The notes under the pieces were generated by a model that did no database searches, had not been told where the DNA came from, and saw only the letters and a program-made list of their open reading frames with translations. Of a stretch of 33,622 bases of DNA, positions 7,816 to 16,030 are shown in pieces. The DNA is from an uncultured Acidimicrobiaceae bacterium (lineage in GTDB: Bacteria > Actinomycetota > Acidimicrobiia > Spongiisociales > UBA5794), in assembly GCA_947258375.1 (NCBI GenBank), contig CAMYIJ010000053.1, positions 1-33,622 on the forward strand. Direction: 5' to 3'. The position numbers and the translations under genes were made by a program. Numbering within the stretch: the first letter of the stretch is position 1; each line of letters begins with the position of its first letter.

Positions 7816-8762
7816 TGGCTGCCCCCGTGTCGCTCCCTATGCCCGAACGGGGATTCGTCGCCATCTCGGTCACTCCGCTCCAGGCCGATGGGGCGATCGA
7901 CTACTCCGGAATCGGCCCCCTCATGGACTTCTACATCAGCTGCGGCGCCGTCGGGATCACCCTGCTCGGCGTGATGGGAGAGGCCCATCGGATGACCGAC
8001 GGCGATGCCCGGACGGTCGTCGACGCGGCCGCCGAGGCGATCAGCGGTCGGGTCCCGGTCCTGGTCGGTGTCTCCGATGCATCGCTCCAACGGGTGGCCG
8101 CTTTGGCCGAATACGGCATGAGTCGCGGCTGCGCGGGAGTCATGCTGCAGCCGCTCGCCGGCCTCCAGGGTGACACCACCATCGCCGCCTACTTCAAGCA
8201 CGTCGCCGATGAGCTGGGGCCCGACGTGCCAATCTGCGTCCAGGACTTCCCCAAAGCGTCGGGTGTCCACATCTCCGTCGATGTCTGGCGGCGGATAATC
8301 GAGGCATGCCCCTCGGTCGCGATGCTCAAGCATGAGGACGAACCCGGGCTGGGGAAACTGTCGGCGATTCGGGAAGCGGAGCAGGCCGGGCTGCGCCGGG
8401 TCCCGATCCTCACGGGCAACAACGGGATCCACCTGGTTCAGGAACTCGACCGCGGCGCCGACGGCGCGATGACGGGATTCGCCTTCCCGGATGCTCTCTC
8501 TCGCGTGATCGAGTTACACGGCTCCGGCGCCCGGGAGCGCGCCGAGGACCTCTTCGACCGCTATCTCCCGGTGAATCGCCACGAACTTCGGACCGGGATC
8601 GCGGTGCGCAAGGAGATCCTGCATCGCCGGGGCGCCATCGCCACGGGGCGGGCTCGCTTCCCGGCCAGGCCGCTCACAGCCGTCGACCACGCCGAGCTCG
8701 GCCGACTGCTCCAGCGGCTCGAGCGATCCACCGGACACCTCATCACCGAGCTGGAGAGATGA
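7815..8762 (+). CDS. Dihydrodipicolinate synthase (DapA)-family lyase/aldolase
   Basis: A 315-residue TIM-barrel protein of the DHDPS/N-acetylneuraminate lyase superfamily, which forms a Schiff base between a lysine and a keto acid. The lysine is Lys172 in VAMLKHEDEPG. The phosphate/carboxylate loop reads LGVMGEAHRM instead of the GTTGE of true DapA. The position of the DapA catalytic tyrosine (YNVP) reads VQDFP, so Tyr appears replaced by Gln. It is therefore unlikely to be the lysine-biosynthesis enzyme and more likely a catabolic aldolase or hydro-lyase. GTG 7815 overlaps the racemase stop (TAGTG) and has GGGGAG seven bases upstream; ATG 7839 is an alternative. Its stop overlaps the next ATG (ATGA), indicating translational coupling in one operon. 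Confidence 0.85.
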   Translation: MAAPVSLPMPERGFVAISVTPLQADGAIDYSGIGPLMDFYISCGAVGITLLGVMGEAHRMTDGDARTVVDAAAEAISGRVPVLVGVSDASLQRVAALAEYGMSRGCAGVMLQPLAGLQGDTTIAAYFKHVADELGPDVPICVQDFPKASGVHISVDVWRRIIEACPSVAMLKHEDEPGLGKLSAIREAEQAGLRRVPILTGNNGIHLVQELDRGADGAMTGFAFPDALSRVIELHGSGARERAEDLFDRYLPVNRHELRTGIAVRKEILHRRGAIATGRARFPARPLTAVDHAELGRLLQRLERSTGHLITELER

Positions 8763-10079
8763 CCTTCGACCTGATCATCCGCAATGGCCGCCTAGTCGAC
8801 GACGCCGGCGAGCACGCAGGCGATATCGCCGTCACAGCAGGTCGGATCGCCGCCGTCGGCGCAGCAGTGAGCTCCGGCGACACGGCCGCGGCAGAGATCG
8901 CTGTCCTCGAAAGGCGATATGACGGCCGACGACTTCTGGACCGGCTCACGTTCGGCGGCGTTTGGCGGTACGACCACGGTGGTTCCTTTCGCCGCCCAAC
9001 ATCGCGGAATGTCGATAACGGAGGTGGTTGCCGACGCCATGGAACGGGCCGCCACCGAGATGACCGTCGACTACGGCATGCATCTGATCGTCACTGATTG
9101 GGAGGACCCCGCCCCGGGCGAGTTCGCCGCGGTTGCCGCCACCGGACTGGCCGCGGTGAAGATCTACCTCACGTACGACCGGCTCAAGGTCCCGGGAAGT
9201 CGGGCCATCGAGCTGATGCAGGCGGCCCGTGCCGCCGGCGTGCCCGTAATGGTCCATGCCGAGGATGACGCCATCGTCGGATGGGGCCGCGACGAACGAG
9301 TCGCCGCCGGCCGGCTCGGCGCCGACTCTCACGCCTACTCGCACAGCCGCGGAGCCGAGTGGTCGGGCGTCGCTCAGGCGATCGCCCTGGCGGAAGCCGC
9401 CGGGGCCTCCCTTTACCTCGCCCACATCTCAACGCCGCAGGCGGTTGACCTGGTGCTCGCCGCCCGCCGGCGCGGGGTCGACGTTGTAGCCGAAACCTGC
9501 CCCCACTATCTGCTCCTCGACGAGTCCGCGTACGACAGCCCGATCGAGACGGCGGCACCGTTCATGTGCAGCCCCCCGTTGCGTGGTCCCGCCGAAAGGG
9601 CCGGGTTGATGGCGCAACTCGCCGCCGGCGACATCGCGGTCGTTTCTTCGGACCACTCGCCCTACACGATGGACCAGAAGCTTCCCGGCGGGCCGGCAAC
9701 TGCCTTTACCGAGTCTGCCAACGGACTCCCGGGCGTCGAACTGCGGCTGCCGCTGCTGTACACCGCGGCAGTAGCCGATGGGCCGCTCTCGATGGGCGAC
9801 TTCGTGAGACTGGTAGCCACCAACCCGGCCAAGATCTGCGGGCTCTATCCCCGGAAGGGTTCGCTCCAGGTCGGGTCCGACGCCGACCTGGTGATCTGGG
9901 ACGAAACAGCCTGGACGGTGCGCGGGGCCGACATGCATGACAACGTCGGATACACACCGTATGAGGGAATGGAACTGCAGGGCAAGGCCGCCATCGTCGT
10001 CGCCGGCGGTGAGCTGATCGTTGACGAGGCCGGCCGCGCCATCCGCCCCGGCCGGGGGGAGTTCGTGGCGCGCCATTGA
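8759..10079 (+). pseudogene. Dihydropyrimidinase/hydantoinase, frameshifted and missing the HxH segment
   Basis: Cyclic-amide hydrolase of the dihydropyrimidinase/D-hydantoinase family (amidohydrolase superfamily), in two frames. Frame A (ATG 8759) gives the N-terminal beta domain, FDLIIRNGRLVDDAGEHAGD through AAVSSGDTAAAEI, ending near 8899. Frame B resumes at about 8901 with LSSKGDMTADDFWTGS and runs to the stop at 10079. It contains the carboxylated-lysine region AVKIYLTY, HAEDD, LYLAHIST, CPHYL and SSDHSPYT. Between them the family has about 20 residues ending in the metal-binding HxH of a ...GGIDSHxH-type motif; these are absent. A deletion of roughly 60 bases that also shifts the frame explains both facts. 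Without HxH the binuclear metal site cannot form. A sequencing or assembly error is the alternative. Confidence 0.85.
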
Positions 10080-10102
10080 TGTGCGCTAATCCGCCATCGC
10101 GG

Positions 10103-10108
10103 TAGATT
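10103..10108 (+). promoter_or_regulatory. -10 box of the lipoprotein gene
   Basis: TAGATT matches the TANNNT -10 pattern seen elsewhere in the window. Transcription would start near 10115, giving a short leader with the GGGAGG ribosome binding site (10129-10134) five bases before ATG 10140. No convincing -35 is seen at the right distance. Confidence 0.4.
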
Positions 10109-10139
10109 CACGAGGCGCGCCGCGAGGTGGGAGGCAGCG

Positions 10140-10916
10140 ATGACATGGCACAGGAAGCTTCACTTGGCACGCCGCGCTGCGCCTCCGGCAATCCTGGCGC
10201 TGGTGCCGGCGCTGCTCTTGGCCGGTTGTGCCGAAGAGAGCCCGATGCCAGACCCCAGGATCACCATGACCATGGATGGAATGGTCGAAGAGGGTCACGA
10301 TCACGAGCACAATGAAGGCGATGCCAGGGAGTGGCAGGGAACACCTCCTGTTCTCGAGCTGCGCATCGAAGAGGGGCCCGGCGGGTATGTGGCGGTCCTG
10401 GAGGCGGATGGCTTCGAGTTCGCCATCCCCGAGAACGAGGAGCACGTCCCGGGGATCGGCCACACCCACGTGTTCATCGACGGCAGGCTCGACCGGATGG
10501 CTTACCAGGCCGAGGTGCCGCTGGGTGATCTCGAGCCGGGATCTCACCACATCGAGGTGACGCTCGCGGCCGCCGACCATGCCGACTATCTCCTCGACGG
10601 TGAACCGCTCAGCGCCATCGCGATGGTGGAAGTCGCCGGGGAGGTCGCCACACCGGACCTGTCGATCACAGTTGGCTACGCCGCCGGAGACATCGATATC
10701 GCAGACGATCGCTTCGAGGTGGCGCGCCACGACATCGTCGAGATAACCGTCACCAGCGACGTCGCCGAGGAGGTCCACGTACACGGATACAACATCCGAC
10801 ATGAAGTCGTGGCCGGCAACAATGATCCCCTCCGCTTCACAGCCGATATCCCCGGGGTATTCGAAGTCGAACTCGAAGACTCGGGGCTCCCCCTGTTCGA
10901 GCTGACGGTGAAATAG
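10140..10916 (+). CDS. Histidine-rich lipoprotein with cupredoxin-like C-terminal domain
   Basis: A 258-residue exported lipoprotein. Residues 1-30 are a lipoprotein signal ending in the lipobox LLAGC, with Cys30 the lipidated residue. Next comes a flexible, metal-binding-looking segment MTMDGMVEEGHDHEHNEGD (about 43-61). The middle domain (about 65-170) contains GIGHTHVFIDG, the histidine-containing segment of small periplasmic beta proteins. The C-terminal 85 residues (ITVGYAAGDI to the end) have the cupredoxin-like pattern with EVHVHGYNIRHEV and a PGVFEVELEDSG ending. I infer binding of copper or another soft metal outside the membrane; electron transfer is not shown because a full Cys-His-Met ligand set is not obvious. 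It has its own -10 box and a good ribosome binding site. Confidence 0.75.
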   Translation: MTWHRKLHLARRAAPPAILALVPALLLAGCAEESPMPDPRITMTMDGMVEEGHDHEHNEGDAREWQGTPPVLELRIEEGPGGYVAVLEADGFEFAIPENEEHVPGIGHTHVFIDGRLDRMAYQAEVPLGDLEPGSHHIEVTLAAADHADYLLDGEPLSAIAMVEVAGEVATPDLSITVGYAAGDIDIADDRFEVARHDIVEITVTSDVAEEVHVHGYNIRHEVVAGNNDPLRFTADIPGVFEVELEDSGLPLFELTVK

Positions 10917-10959
10917 AAGCCGGACCGAGCCGGGCAGCGGCCTCCTAACCTGTGCCGAC

Positions 10960-12654
10960 ATGGCCTGGGACACCGCAACATTGAGCGCGCAGCTCGCGAG
11001 CCTGCGATCCGGGCTCGAAGCCATCCCGCCCGGCCCAACCATCGACGGCTCCGCCGAGACACGCCGCCTCATCAGGCAGCTCGCGGGACAGATCGACGAC
11101 TACCTGCTCCCCCGGCTGCGCAACCTCGATGCCCCCCTGCTGGCGGCCATCGGCGGCTCGACCGGCGCCGGGAAGTCGACAATCACCAACTCGCTCATCG
11201 GCGAAGACGTCACCGCGACTGGGCTGTTGCGACCGACGACACGCGTCCCGGTCCTGGTGTGCCATCCCGCATCACAGCGCTGGTTCACCGAAGGAGGTGT
11301 CCTCCCCGAGCTGCCCCGTATCACCGGCACCGGAGGCGGGTCCGGCAGCGGGCTCCGGATCGTCACCTCCGACGTGCTGGCTGAGGGACTTGCCGTGCTC
11401 GACACGCCGGACATCGACTCCGTCGAGGTCGTCAATCACGAGCTTGCCGGACAGCTGCTGGGCGCCGCCGACCTCTGGCTGTTCGTCACCACCGCGGCTC
11501 GCTACGCCGACGCAGTGCCGTGGGAGTATCTGGCGATGGCCGGGGAGAGGGCGATTGCCATCGCCGTGGCAATCAACCGGATTCCACCCGGAGGCGAATC
11601 CGAGGTTGCCGCCCACTTCGCCACGATGCTGGACACTCATGGGCTCGACGACGTCACCGTCTTCCCGATTGCCGAAACCGAGCTCCACCACGACCGCATC
11701 CCGGCCCCGCAGGTCGCCGCCATCCGCAGCTGGCTGCTGGAACGAGCCGCCCAGTCGGAAGACCGCCGCCGGCTGGTGCAGGCGACGATCGAGGGCGCGG
11801 TGGCCTCGATCCCGGCGCGGTTGGACCGGATAGCCACCGGAGTGGAGCGGGAGGCCGCCGCTCTCAGCGACCTCAACGCCATCGTCGACCACAACTATCG
11901 GCAGGCGCAGACGGCGTTTGCCGAGCGGGTCGAGGGGGGAACCATTCTCCGTGAAGAGGTCCTGGCCCGTTGGCAGGAGTACGTTGGCGGCGGCCAGATC
12001 ATGAAGTCGCTGCAGGGTGGCGTCTCCCGGGTCCGGGACGCACTTCAGTCGATCTTCGTCGGGGGCCCGTCTGCTGCGGCTGAAGTCCAGGGTGAGCTCA
12101 CGTCGAGCCTGGCCGCCACCATCATCGAGGCCGCCGACCGTGCCGCCGATGCCACCGTGGAACGCTGGGAGAAGAGCCCAGCCGGCCGGCAGCTTCTCAG
12201 CGATGATGCCCGAGCCTTGGCCCGTCCCGGCGACTCCTTGGGTGACCTGGCGGAATCCGAGATCAGTGCCTGGCAGGATCACGTGCTTGGCCTCGTGCGC
12301 CAGCAAGCCGAGGGCAAACGCCTCGCCGCCCGGGCGCTGTCGCTCGGGATAAACACGATCGGGGTTTCGCTGATGGTGGTGATGTTCGCCCACACCGGCG
12401 GGATCACGGGCGGCGAGGTCGCCGTCGCCGGAGGCGCCGCCACGGTGAGCCAGGCGCTCCTCACTGCGATGTTCGGAGAGAACGCGGTGCGGGATCTCGC
12501 CCGCCAGGCGCGCGCCAACCTGATTGAGCGCGTCGCCGGCCTGCTCGACGACGACGCCGCCCGATTCCGCCGCCGCCTCGATGACGGCCCCACTGTCGAT
12601 GACGCCGCAACCATCCGGGCTCTGGGGGAGTCGATCGGAGGGAGGCCTTCGTGA
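10960..12654 (+). CDS. Dynamin-like large GTPase, first of a pair
   Basis: A 564-residue GTPase. The P-loop is GGSTGAGKST at residues 65-74; the switch I threonines follow in LLRPTTRVP; G3 is LDTPDIDS; a degenerate G4 reads AINRIPPG rather than NKxD. After the GTPase domain comes a long helical region (about 250-430). A hydrophobic stretch, LGINTIGVSLMVVMFAHTGG, followed by alanine/glycine-rich sequence, could insert in a membrane, as in bacterial dynamin-like proteins. No ribosome binding site precedes ATG 10960; instead TAACCT (10946-10951) lies eight bases upstream, consistent with a leaderless message. Its stop overlaps the next start (GTGA), so the two GTPases are translationally coupled and probably act as a heteromeric pair, as known for bacterial dynamin pairs. 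Role in membrane remodelling or stress is inference. Confidence 0.82.
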   Translation: MAWDTATLSAQLASLRSGLEAIPPGPTIDGSAETRRLIRQLAGQIDDYLLPRLRNLDAPLLAAIGGSTGAGKSTITNSLIGEDVTATGLLRPTTRVPVLVCHPASQRWFTEGGVLPELPRITGTGGGSGSGLRIVTSDVLAEGLAVLDTPDIDSVEVVNHELAGQLLGAADLWLFVTTAARYADAVPWEYLAMAGERAIAIAVAINRIPPGGESEVAAHFATMLDTHGLDDVTVFPIAETELHHDRIPAPQVAAIRSWLLERAAQSEDRRRLVQATIEGAVASIPARLDRIATGVEREAAALSDLNAIVDHNYRQAQTAFAERVEGGTILREEVLARWQEYVGGGQIMKSLQGGVSRVRDALQSIFVGGPSAAAEVQGELTSSLAATIIEAADRAADATVERWEKSPAGRQLLSDDARALARPGDSLGDLAESEISAWQDHVLGLVRQQAEGKRLAARALSLGINTIGVSLMVVMFAHTGGITGGEVAVAGGAATVSQALLTAMFGENAVRDLARQARANLIERVAGLLDDDAARFRRRLDDGPTVDDAATIRALGESIGGRPS

Positions 12655-14225
12655 CTGGAGCCCCATCCTCGCTGGCAGAGCGTATCGACTCGCTACGCCG
12701 GGTTCTCGACCTCGGCACCGGGATCGTCTCCGACGACGTCGTCGATCTGGCGGACGCCACTATCGACCATGCCACCGACCGTCTCCGGCACGGCACCGAC
12801 TTCACTGTGGTTGCCCTCGCCGGCGCCACCGGCAGCGGCAAGTCCTCGCTGTTCAACGCGATAGTCGGTGAAGCCATCGCCCCGGCCGGGATCACCAGGC
12901 CGACAACGTCGGAGGCCCGTGCGGCCGTCTTCGGGCCGGATGACGCCGGTCCACTCCTCGAGTGGCTCGGGGTGCGGCACCGCCACGGGGTCGACGGGAG
13001 ATCCTCCCTCCGTGGGCTGGTGCTGATCGATCTCCCCGACCACGACTCTGTTGAGGTTTCCCATCGAATGCAGGTCGACCACTTCGTGGCCCACGTTGAT
13101 CTGCTCATCTGGGTGTTGGATCCCCAGAAGTACGCCGACCAGGCCCTCCACGAGCGGTACCTGGCGCAACTGTCCGCCCACGGCGACGTTATGGCATTCC
13201 TCCTGCACCAGGCGGACCTGATCGACGAGAGCGGCCACGATGCTTGGCGGGACGACGCAGTCCGCCTGCTCACCGCGGACGGCCTGGACGCACCAACGGT
13301 GATACTCACGTCGACAGTCACCGGCCGCGGTCTCGACGAGTTCGCGGCTCTGCTGGCGGCACGGATCGCGGCACGCAGTGGCGCACTGGCCCGCATCGAC
13401 GCCGATCTCAAGAACGTGGCGGCCGGGCTCGCCGACCTGAGAACACCACCATCAGAGAAGGACTCCCGAGCGGGCCGCAAAGACCTGGCGGCCGGTCTCG
13501 GAGACGCCGCGGGGTCCGCCGCGGTGAGTTCTGCCGTCGCCGCCGCCTTTCGCCATGATGCGGCTCTCGCCACCGGCTGGCCTTTCACCCGCTGGCTGCG
13601 CCGGTTTCGTCGGCATCCGCTGCGCAAGTTGCGCCCGCCGACGGCGGCGCGCCCCGGGCCGCAAACCGCGATCCCGATCGATGAGCCGCGGCTGCAGCTG
13701 GCACTCAAGACGTATGCGGACCGCCGCGCCGGCGATGCCCCGCCCGTTTGGGCCCGCAAGCTGCGGGCCGCAGCCGCATCTCACCGGACCGACCTCGTCG
13801 GCGAGCTGGGCAACCGCATCACGACCGTCGCCGGGGCCACGACGGCGCCTCCGCGCTGGTGGGCCGGGGTTGGGTGGTTGCAGCGCCTCCTGGCGCTGGC
13901 CGCTGCTGCAGGGGGGATCTGGCTGCTGGTTCTTCTCATCCTCGACTGGCTGCGCATCCCCACCGATCGGCTGACACCCGAAGTCGGTGGCTGGCCGATC
14001 CCGACGCTGCTGCTGCTCGGCGGGGCGGCCCTGGGGCTGTTGCTGGCTGCCGCCGCCGGGCTCTTCGCCGGCCTGGGAGCCAGGCGCCGCAGCCGCCGCG
14101 CCGGCAAGCAGATCATCGCTGCGATCGAGGACGTTGCCGCCAACCTGGTGGTGGCCCCGGTCGACGCCGAGCTCGAACGCTGGGCGACCATGGCAGCCGC
14201 CGTGGCGTCGGTGGAGGGCGTTTAG
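12651..14225 (+). CDS. Dynamin-like GTPase with two C-terminal membrane segments, second of a pair
   Basis: A 524-residue partner of the preceding GTPase. The P-loop is GATGSGKSS (58-66), switch I is TRPTTSEAR, G3 is DLPDHDSVE and G4 reads LLHQADLID. A basic, arginine-rich linker around 320-350 leads to two strong membrane segments near 415-435 (LLALAAAAGGIWLLVLLILDWL) and 450-475 (TLLLLGGAALGLLLAAAAGLFAGL), with a short tail behind. The start is GTG 12651, preceded by GGAGGGAGG and overlapping the upstream stop. The HQAD replacement of NKxD and the hairpin-like membrane anchor suggest a membrane-bound GTPase rather than a translation factor. The pair resembles the YfjP/dynamin-type gene pairs common in Actinobacteria; function is unproven. 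Confidence 0.82.
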   Translation: MTGAPSSLAERIDSLRRVLDLGTGIVSDDVVDLADATIDHATDRLRHGTDFTVVALAGATGSGKSSLFNAIVGEAIAPAGITRPTTSEARAAVFGPDDAGPLLEWLGVRHRHGVDGRSSLRGLVLIDLPDHDSVEVSHRMQVDHFVAHVDLLIWVLDPQKYADQALHERYLAQLSAHGDVMAFLLHQADLIDESGHDAWRDDAVRLLTADGLDAPTVILTSTVTGRGLDEFAALLAARIAARSGALARIDADLKNVAAGLADLRTPPSEKDSRAGRKDLAAGLGDAAGSAAVSSAVAAAFRHDAALATGWPFTRWLRRFRRHPLRKLRPPTAARPGPQTAIPIDEPRLQLALKTYADRRAGDAPPVWARKLRAAAASHRTDLVGELGNRITTVAGATTAPPRWWAGVGWLQRLLALAAAAGGIWLLVLLILDWLRIPTDRLTPEVGGWPIPTLLLLGGAALGLLLAAAAGLFAGLGARRRSRRAGKQIIAAIEDVAANLVVAPVDAELERWATMAAAVASVEGV

Positions 14226-14240
14226 GAGTCCTGGAGCGCG

Positions 14241-14246
14241 TACACT
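14241..14246 (+). promoter_or_regulatory. -10 box for a leaderless SnoaL-like gene
   Basis: TACACT ends six bases before ATG 14253, which places transcription start on the A of the start codon. There is no ribosome binding site between them. No -35 consensus is visible. Confidence 0.45.
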
Positions 14247-14252
14247 CCGCTC

Positions 14253-14711
14253 ATGAGCCACCGGGCCCGCCGATATCGCGAAGCGACCGAAGCCATGGAT
14301 TTTGCGACACTCGCAGAGCTGCGGCATCCCGATTACGTCTGCACTTACCCCCAATCCGGAGAGCGCTTTGTCGGCCACGACAATTGGGCTGCCGCCAACG
14401 CCGACTACGAAGGCCACTTCGATGGAGAGAATCGTCTCGACGTCGAACTCAAGGGTGGGGAGCAGCGGGCGTCCGTTTCCAGGACGCTGTCGACGATGCC
14501 GTTTGCCTCCACGCCGATCATCAGCGTCTCCGATACGGGTGACCTCTGCGTGCTCGAGGGGGTCGGCGATTGGCCCAACGGCAAGACGTACCACTGGGTG
14601 CTCATCCTCGAATACCGCGACGGCCTGGTGTGGCGGGAGACCGATTACTTCGCCGAGCCGTTCGCGGCCCCTGCCTCGCGGGCCCCGTTCTCCGAGCCTG
14701 AGGACGCATAG
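14253..14711 (+). CDS. SnoaL-like / NTF2-fold protein
   Basis: A 152-residue protein with the cone-shaped NTF2 fold of the SnoaL-like group. The opening helix (RARRYREATEAMDFATLAELRHPDYVCTYPQSGERFVGHDNW, residues 4-45) is the usual start of this family. The strand pattern GDLCVLEGVGDWPNGKTYHWVLILEYRDGLVWRETDYFAEPF is its usual C-terminal sheet. Such proteins serve as small-molecule isomerases, hydrolases or binding domains, and no catalytic residues can be assigned here. It appears to be transcribed as a leaderless message from its own -10 box, so it is not tightly tied to the GTPase pair 27 bases upstream. It converges on the MFS gene with an eight-base gap. Confidence 0.75.
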   Translation: MSHRARRYREATEAMDFATLAELRHPDYVCTYPQSGERFVGHDNWAAANADYEGHFDGENRLDVELKGGEQRASVSRTLSTMPFASTPIISVSDTGDLCVLEGVGDWPNGKTYHWVLILEYRDGLVWRETDYFAEPFAAPASRAPFSEPEDA

Positions 14712-14719
14712 CCGGCTAG

Positions 14720-15967
14720 CTAGGTGGACTGGATCGGATCAGACGACGCGTGCTCGCGGCGCGCCAGGCGATAGAAGGGCAGTGCCACCGCAGTGACGGC
14801 GGCGCTGATGACGTAGGCCGTCGAGAAGCTCCACACGTCGGCAGCGCGCCCCAGCGCCGGCTGGGCGACGACGCCGCCGGTCGAGCTCATGAGCGCGTCG
14901 AATGACAGCACGGTGGCGCGTTGCTCAGATGGAATGAGGCCGTTGACGTATGCCTGGCGGATCGGCCCGGTCGCCGCAAACGTCAGCGCCCAGACCGAAA
15001 TGAGAGCCAGCGCCGCCCAGAAGCTCGACGTGACGCCGAGCAACGCGAGAACGACAACGCTAACGGCGACCGCACCGGCGAGGGCATCGGTGCGCCGCTT
15101 CAGGACCTTGCGAATCTGAGGCACGAGGAGCCCGCCCACCACCTGAGCCCCGGCAACGATGGCCGCCGCCAGACCCGCTATCCCAAAGGCCTTGTCATCG
15201 CCGTACAACTCGAGAAGGTAAGGCTGCATCGCGTAGAACGCAAAGATCCCGGCTCCCGCGGTGAACGGCGCGGCCAGCATGACCCAGCGGATCGGTGGAT
15301 TGCGCCAGCCGTTGTCGAGCGATGCAGCCAGCACGGTCTTGAGTTCATCGATCGGGCCCCGGCCGCGATGGGGCGTGAACCCCTCGTCGCGCATCGTGAA
15401 GAAGGCGACGCCGAAGACCGCCGCCAGCAGCACGGCCCGCAGGAGGTACGGGACGCCCAGGTTGGTGAGCTGGGCAACAAAACCGCCCACCACCGACCCG
15501 ACGAGCATGGCGATGCCGGCGACCACTTGGCCGCGCGCAAAGATCGACTCCAACCCGCCGTCGTAGTCGTTGTCATCGAGAGCATCGACCAGCCAGGCTT
15601 CGACGGCGCCCGAGAAGAATGTGAATCCGAGCCCGATGAGAATCGAGGCCAGAGCCCATCCGAACAAGCCGGCCTCGGCCTGCCACATCCACACGTAGAG
15701 AAGAGTCGACACAAATAGGGTGGCAGCCCCGAGAAGGTACGAGGCCCGCCGTCCCCGGGTGTCGGCGACAACGCCCGTCGGTATTTCGAAGACGACTTGG
15801 CCGGCCGTGAAGAAGGCATTCACGGTGAAAGCCCCGGCCGCGCTCAGCCCGGCGTCGAGCAGAAACAGCGTGTTGACGCCCCAGATGAATGAGGCGGCGA
15901 GCGTTGAAAGCAGCGTCAACGTGAGGTACACCCTCGTGACTCGCCGAACTCCTGGTGTCGTCGCCAT
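14720..15967 (-). CDS. MFS transporter
   Basis: A 415-residue membrane protein with about twelve hydrophobic segments and the major facilitator motif A between helices 2 and 3, GVVADTRGRRAS at residues 65-76. A long cytoplasmic loop (about 190-225, with RDEGFTPHRGRGPIDELK) separates the halves. The general layout matches drug/sugar efflux-type MFS proteins. The substrate is not evident. Translation begins at ATG 15967; a TAGGGT box ends six bases upstream with no ribosome binding site, so it can be expressed as a leaderless message, although it also follows the MocA-like gene by 63 bases on the same strand. Confidence 0.88.
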   Translation of the reverse strand: MATTPGVRRVTRVYLTLTLLSTLAASFIWGVNTLFLLDAGLSAAGAFTVNAFFTAGQVVFEIPTGVVADTRGRRASYLLGAATLFVSTLLYVWMWQAEAGLFGWALASILIGLGFTFFSGAVEAWLVDALDDNDYDGGLESIFARGQVVAGIAMLVGSVVGGFVAQLTNLGVPYLLRAVLLAAVFGVAFFTMRDEGFTPHRGRGPIDELKTVLAASLDNGWRNPPIRWVMLAAPFTAGAGIFAFYAMQPYLLELYGDDKAFGIAGLAAAIVAGAQVVGGLLVPQIRKVLKRRTDALAGAVAVSVVVLALLGVTSSFWAALALISVWALTFAATGPIRQAYVNGLIPSEQRATVLSFDALMSSTGGVVAQPALGRAADVWSFSTAYVISAAVTAVALPFYRLARREHASSDPIQST

Positions 15968-15973
15968 CGCCGG

Positions 15974-15979
15974 ACCCTA
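15974..15979 (-). promoter_or_regulatory. -10 box for leaderless MFS transcript
   Basis: TAGGGT on the minus strand ends six bases before the MFS ATG. It follows the same spacing rule as the boxes at 14241, 18347 and 31433. Confidence 0.4.
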
Positions 15980-16030
15980 CCGGGCAGGATCATCCCAGTA
16001 GAGAATCCTGGTCACGCTCCGCGAGTTCTT

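Noticed and set aside
8759..9097. Programmed frameshift explanation for the hydantoinase
   Set aside because: A frameshift alone would not remove about 20 residues including the HxH motif, and no slippery sequence is visible at 8899-8901.
11272..12666. 464-codon minus-strand frame opposite the first GTPase
   Set aside because: Low-complexity antisense translation; the plus strand carries P-loop and G3 motifs and overlapping start/stop signals.
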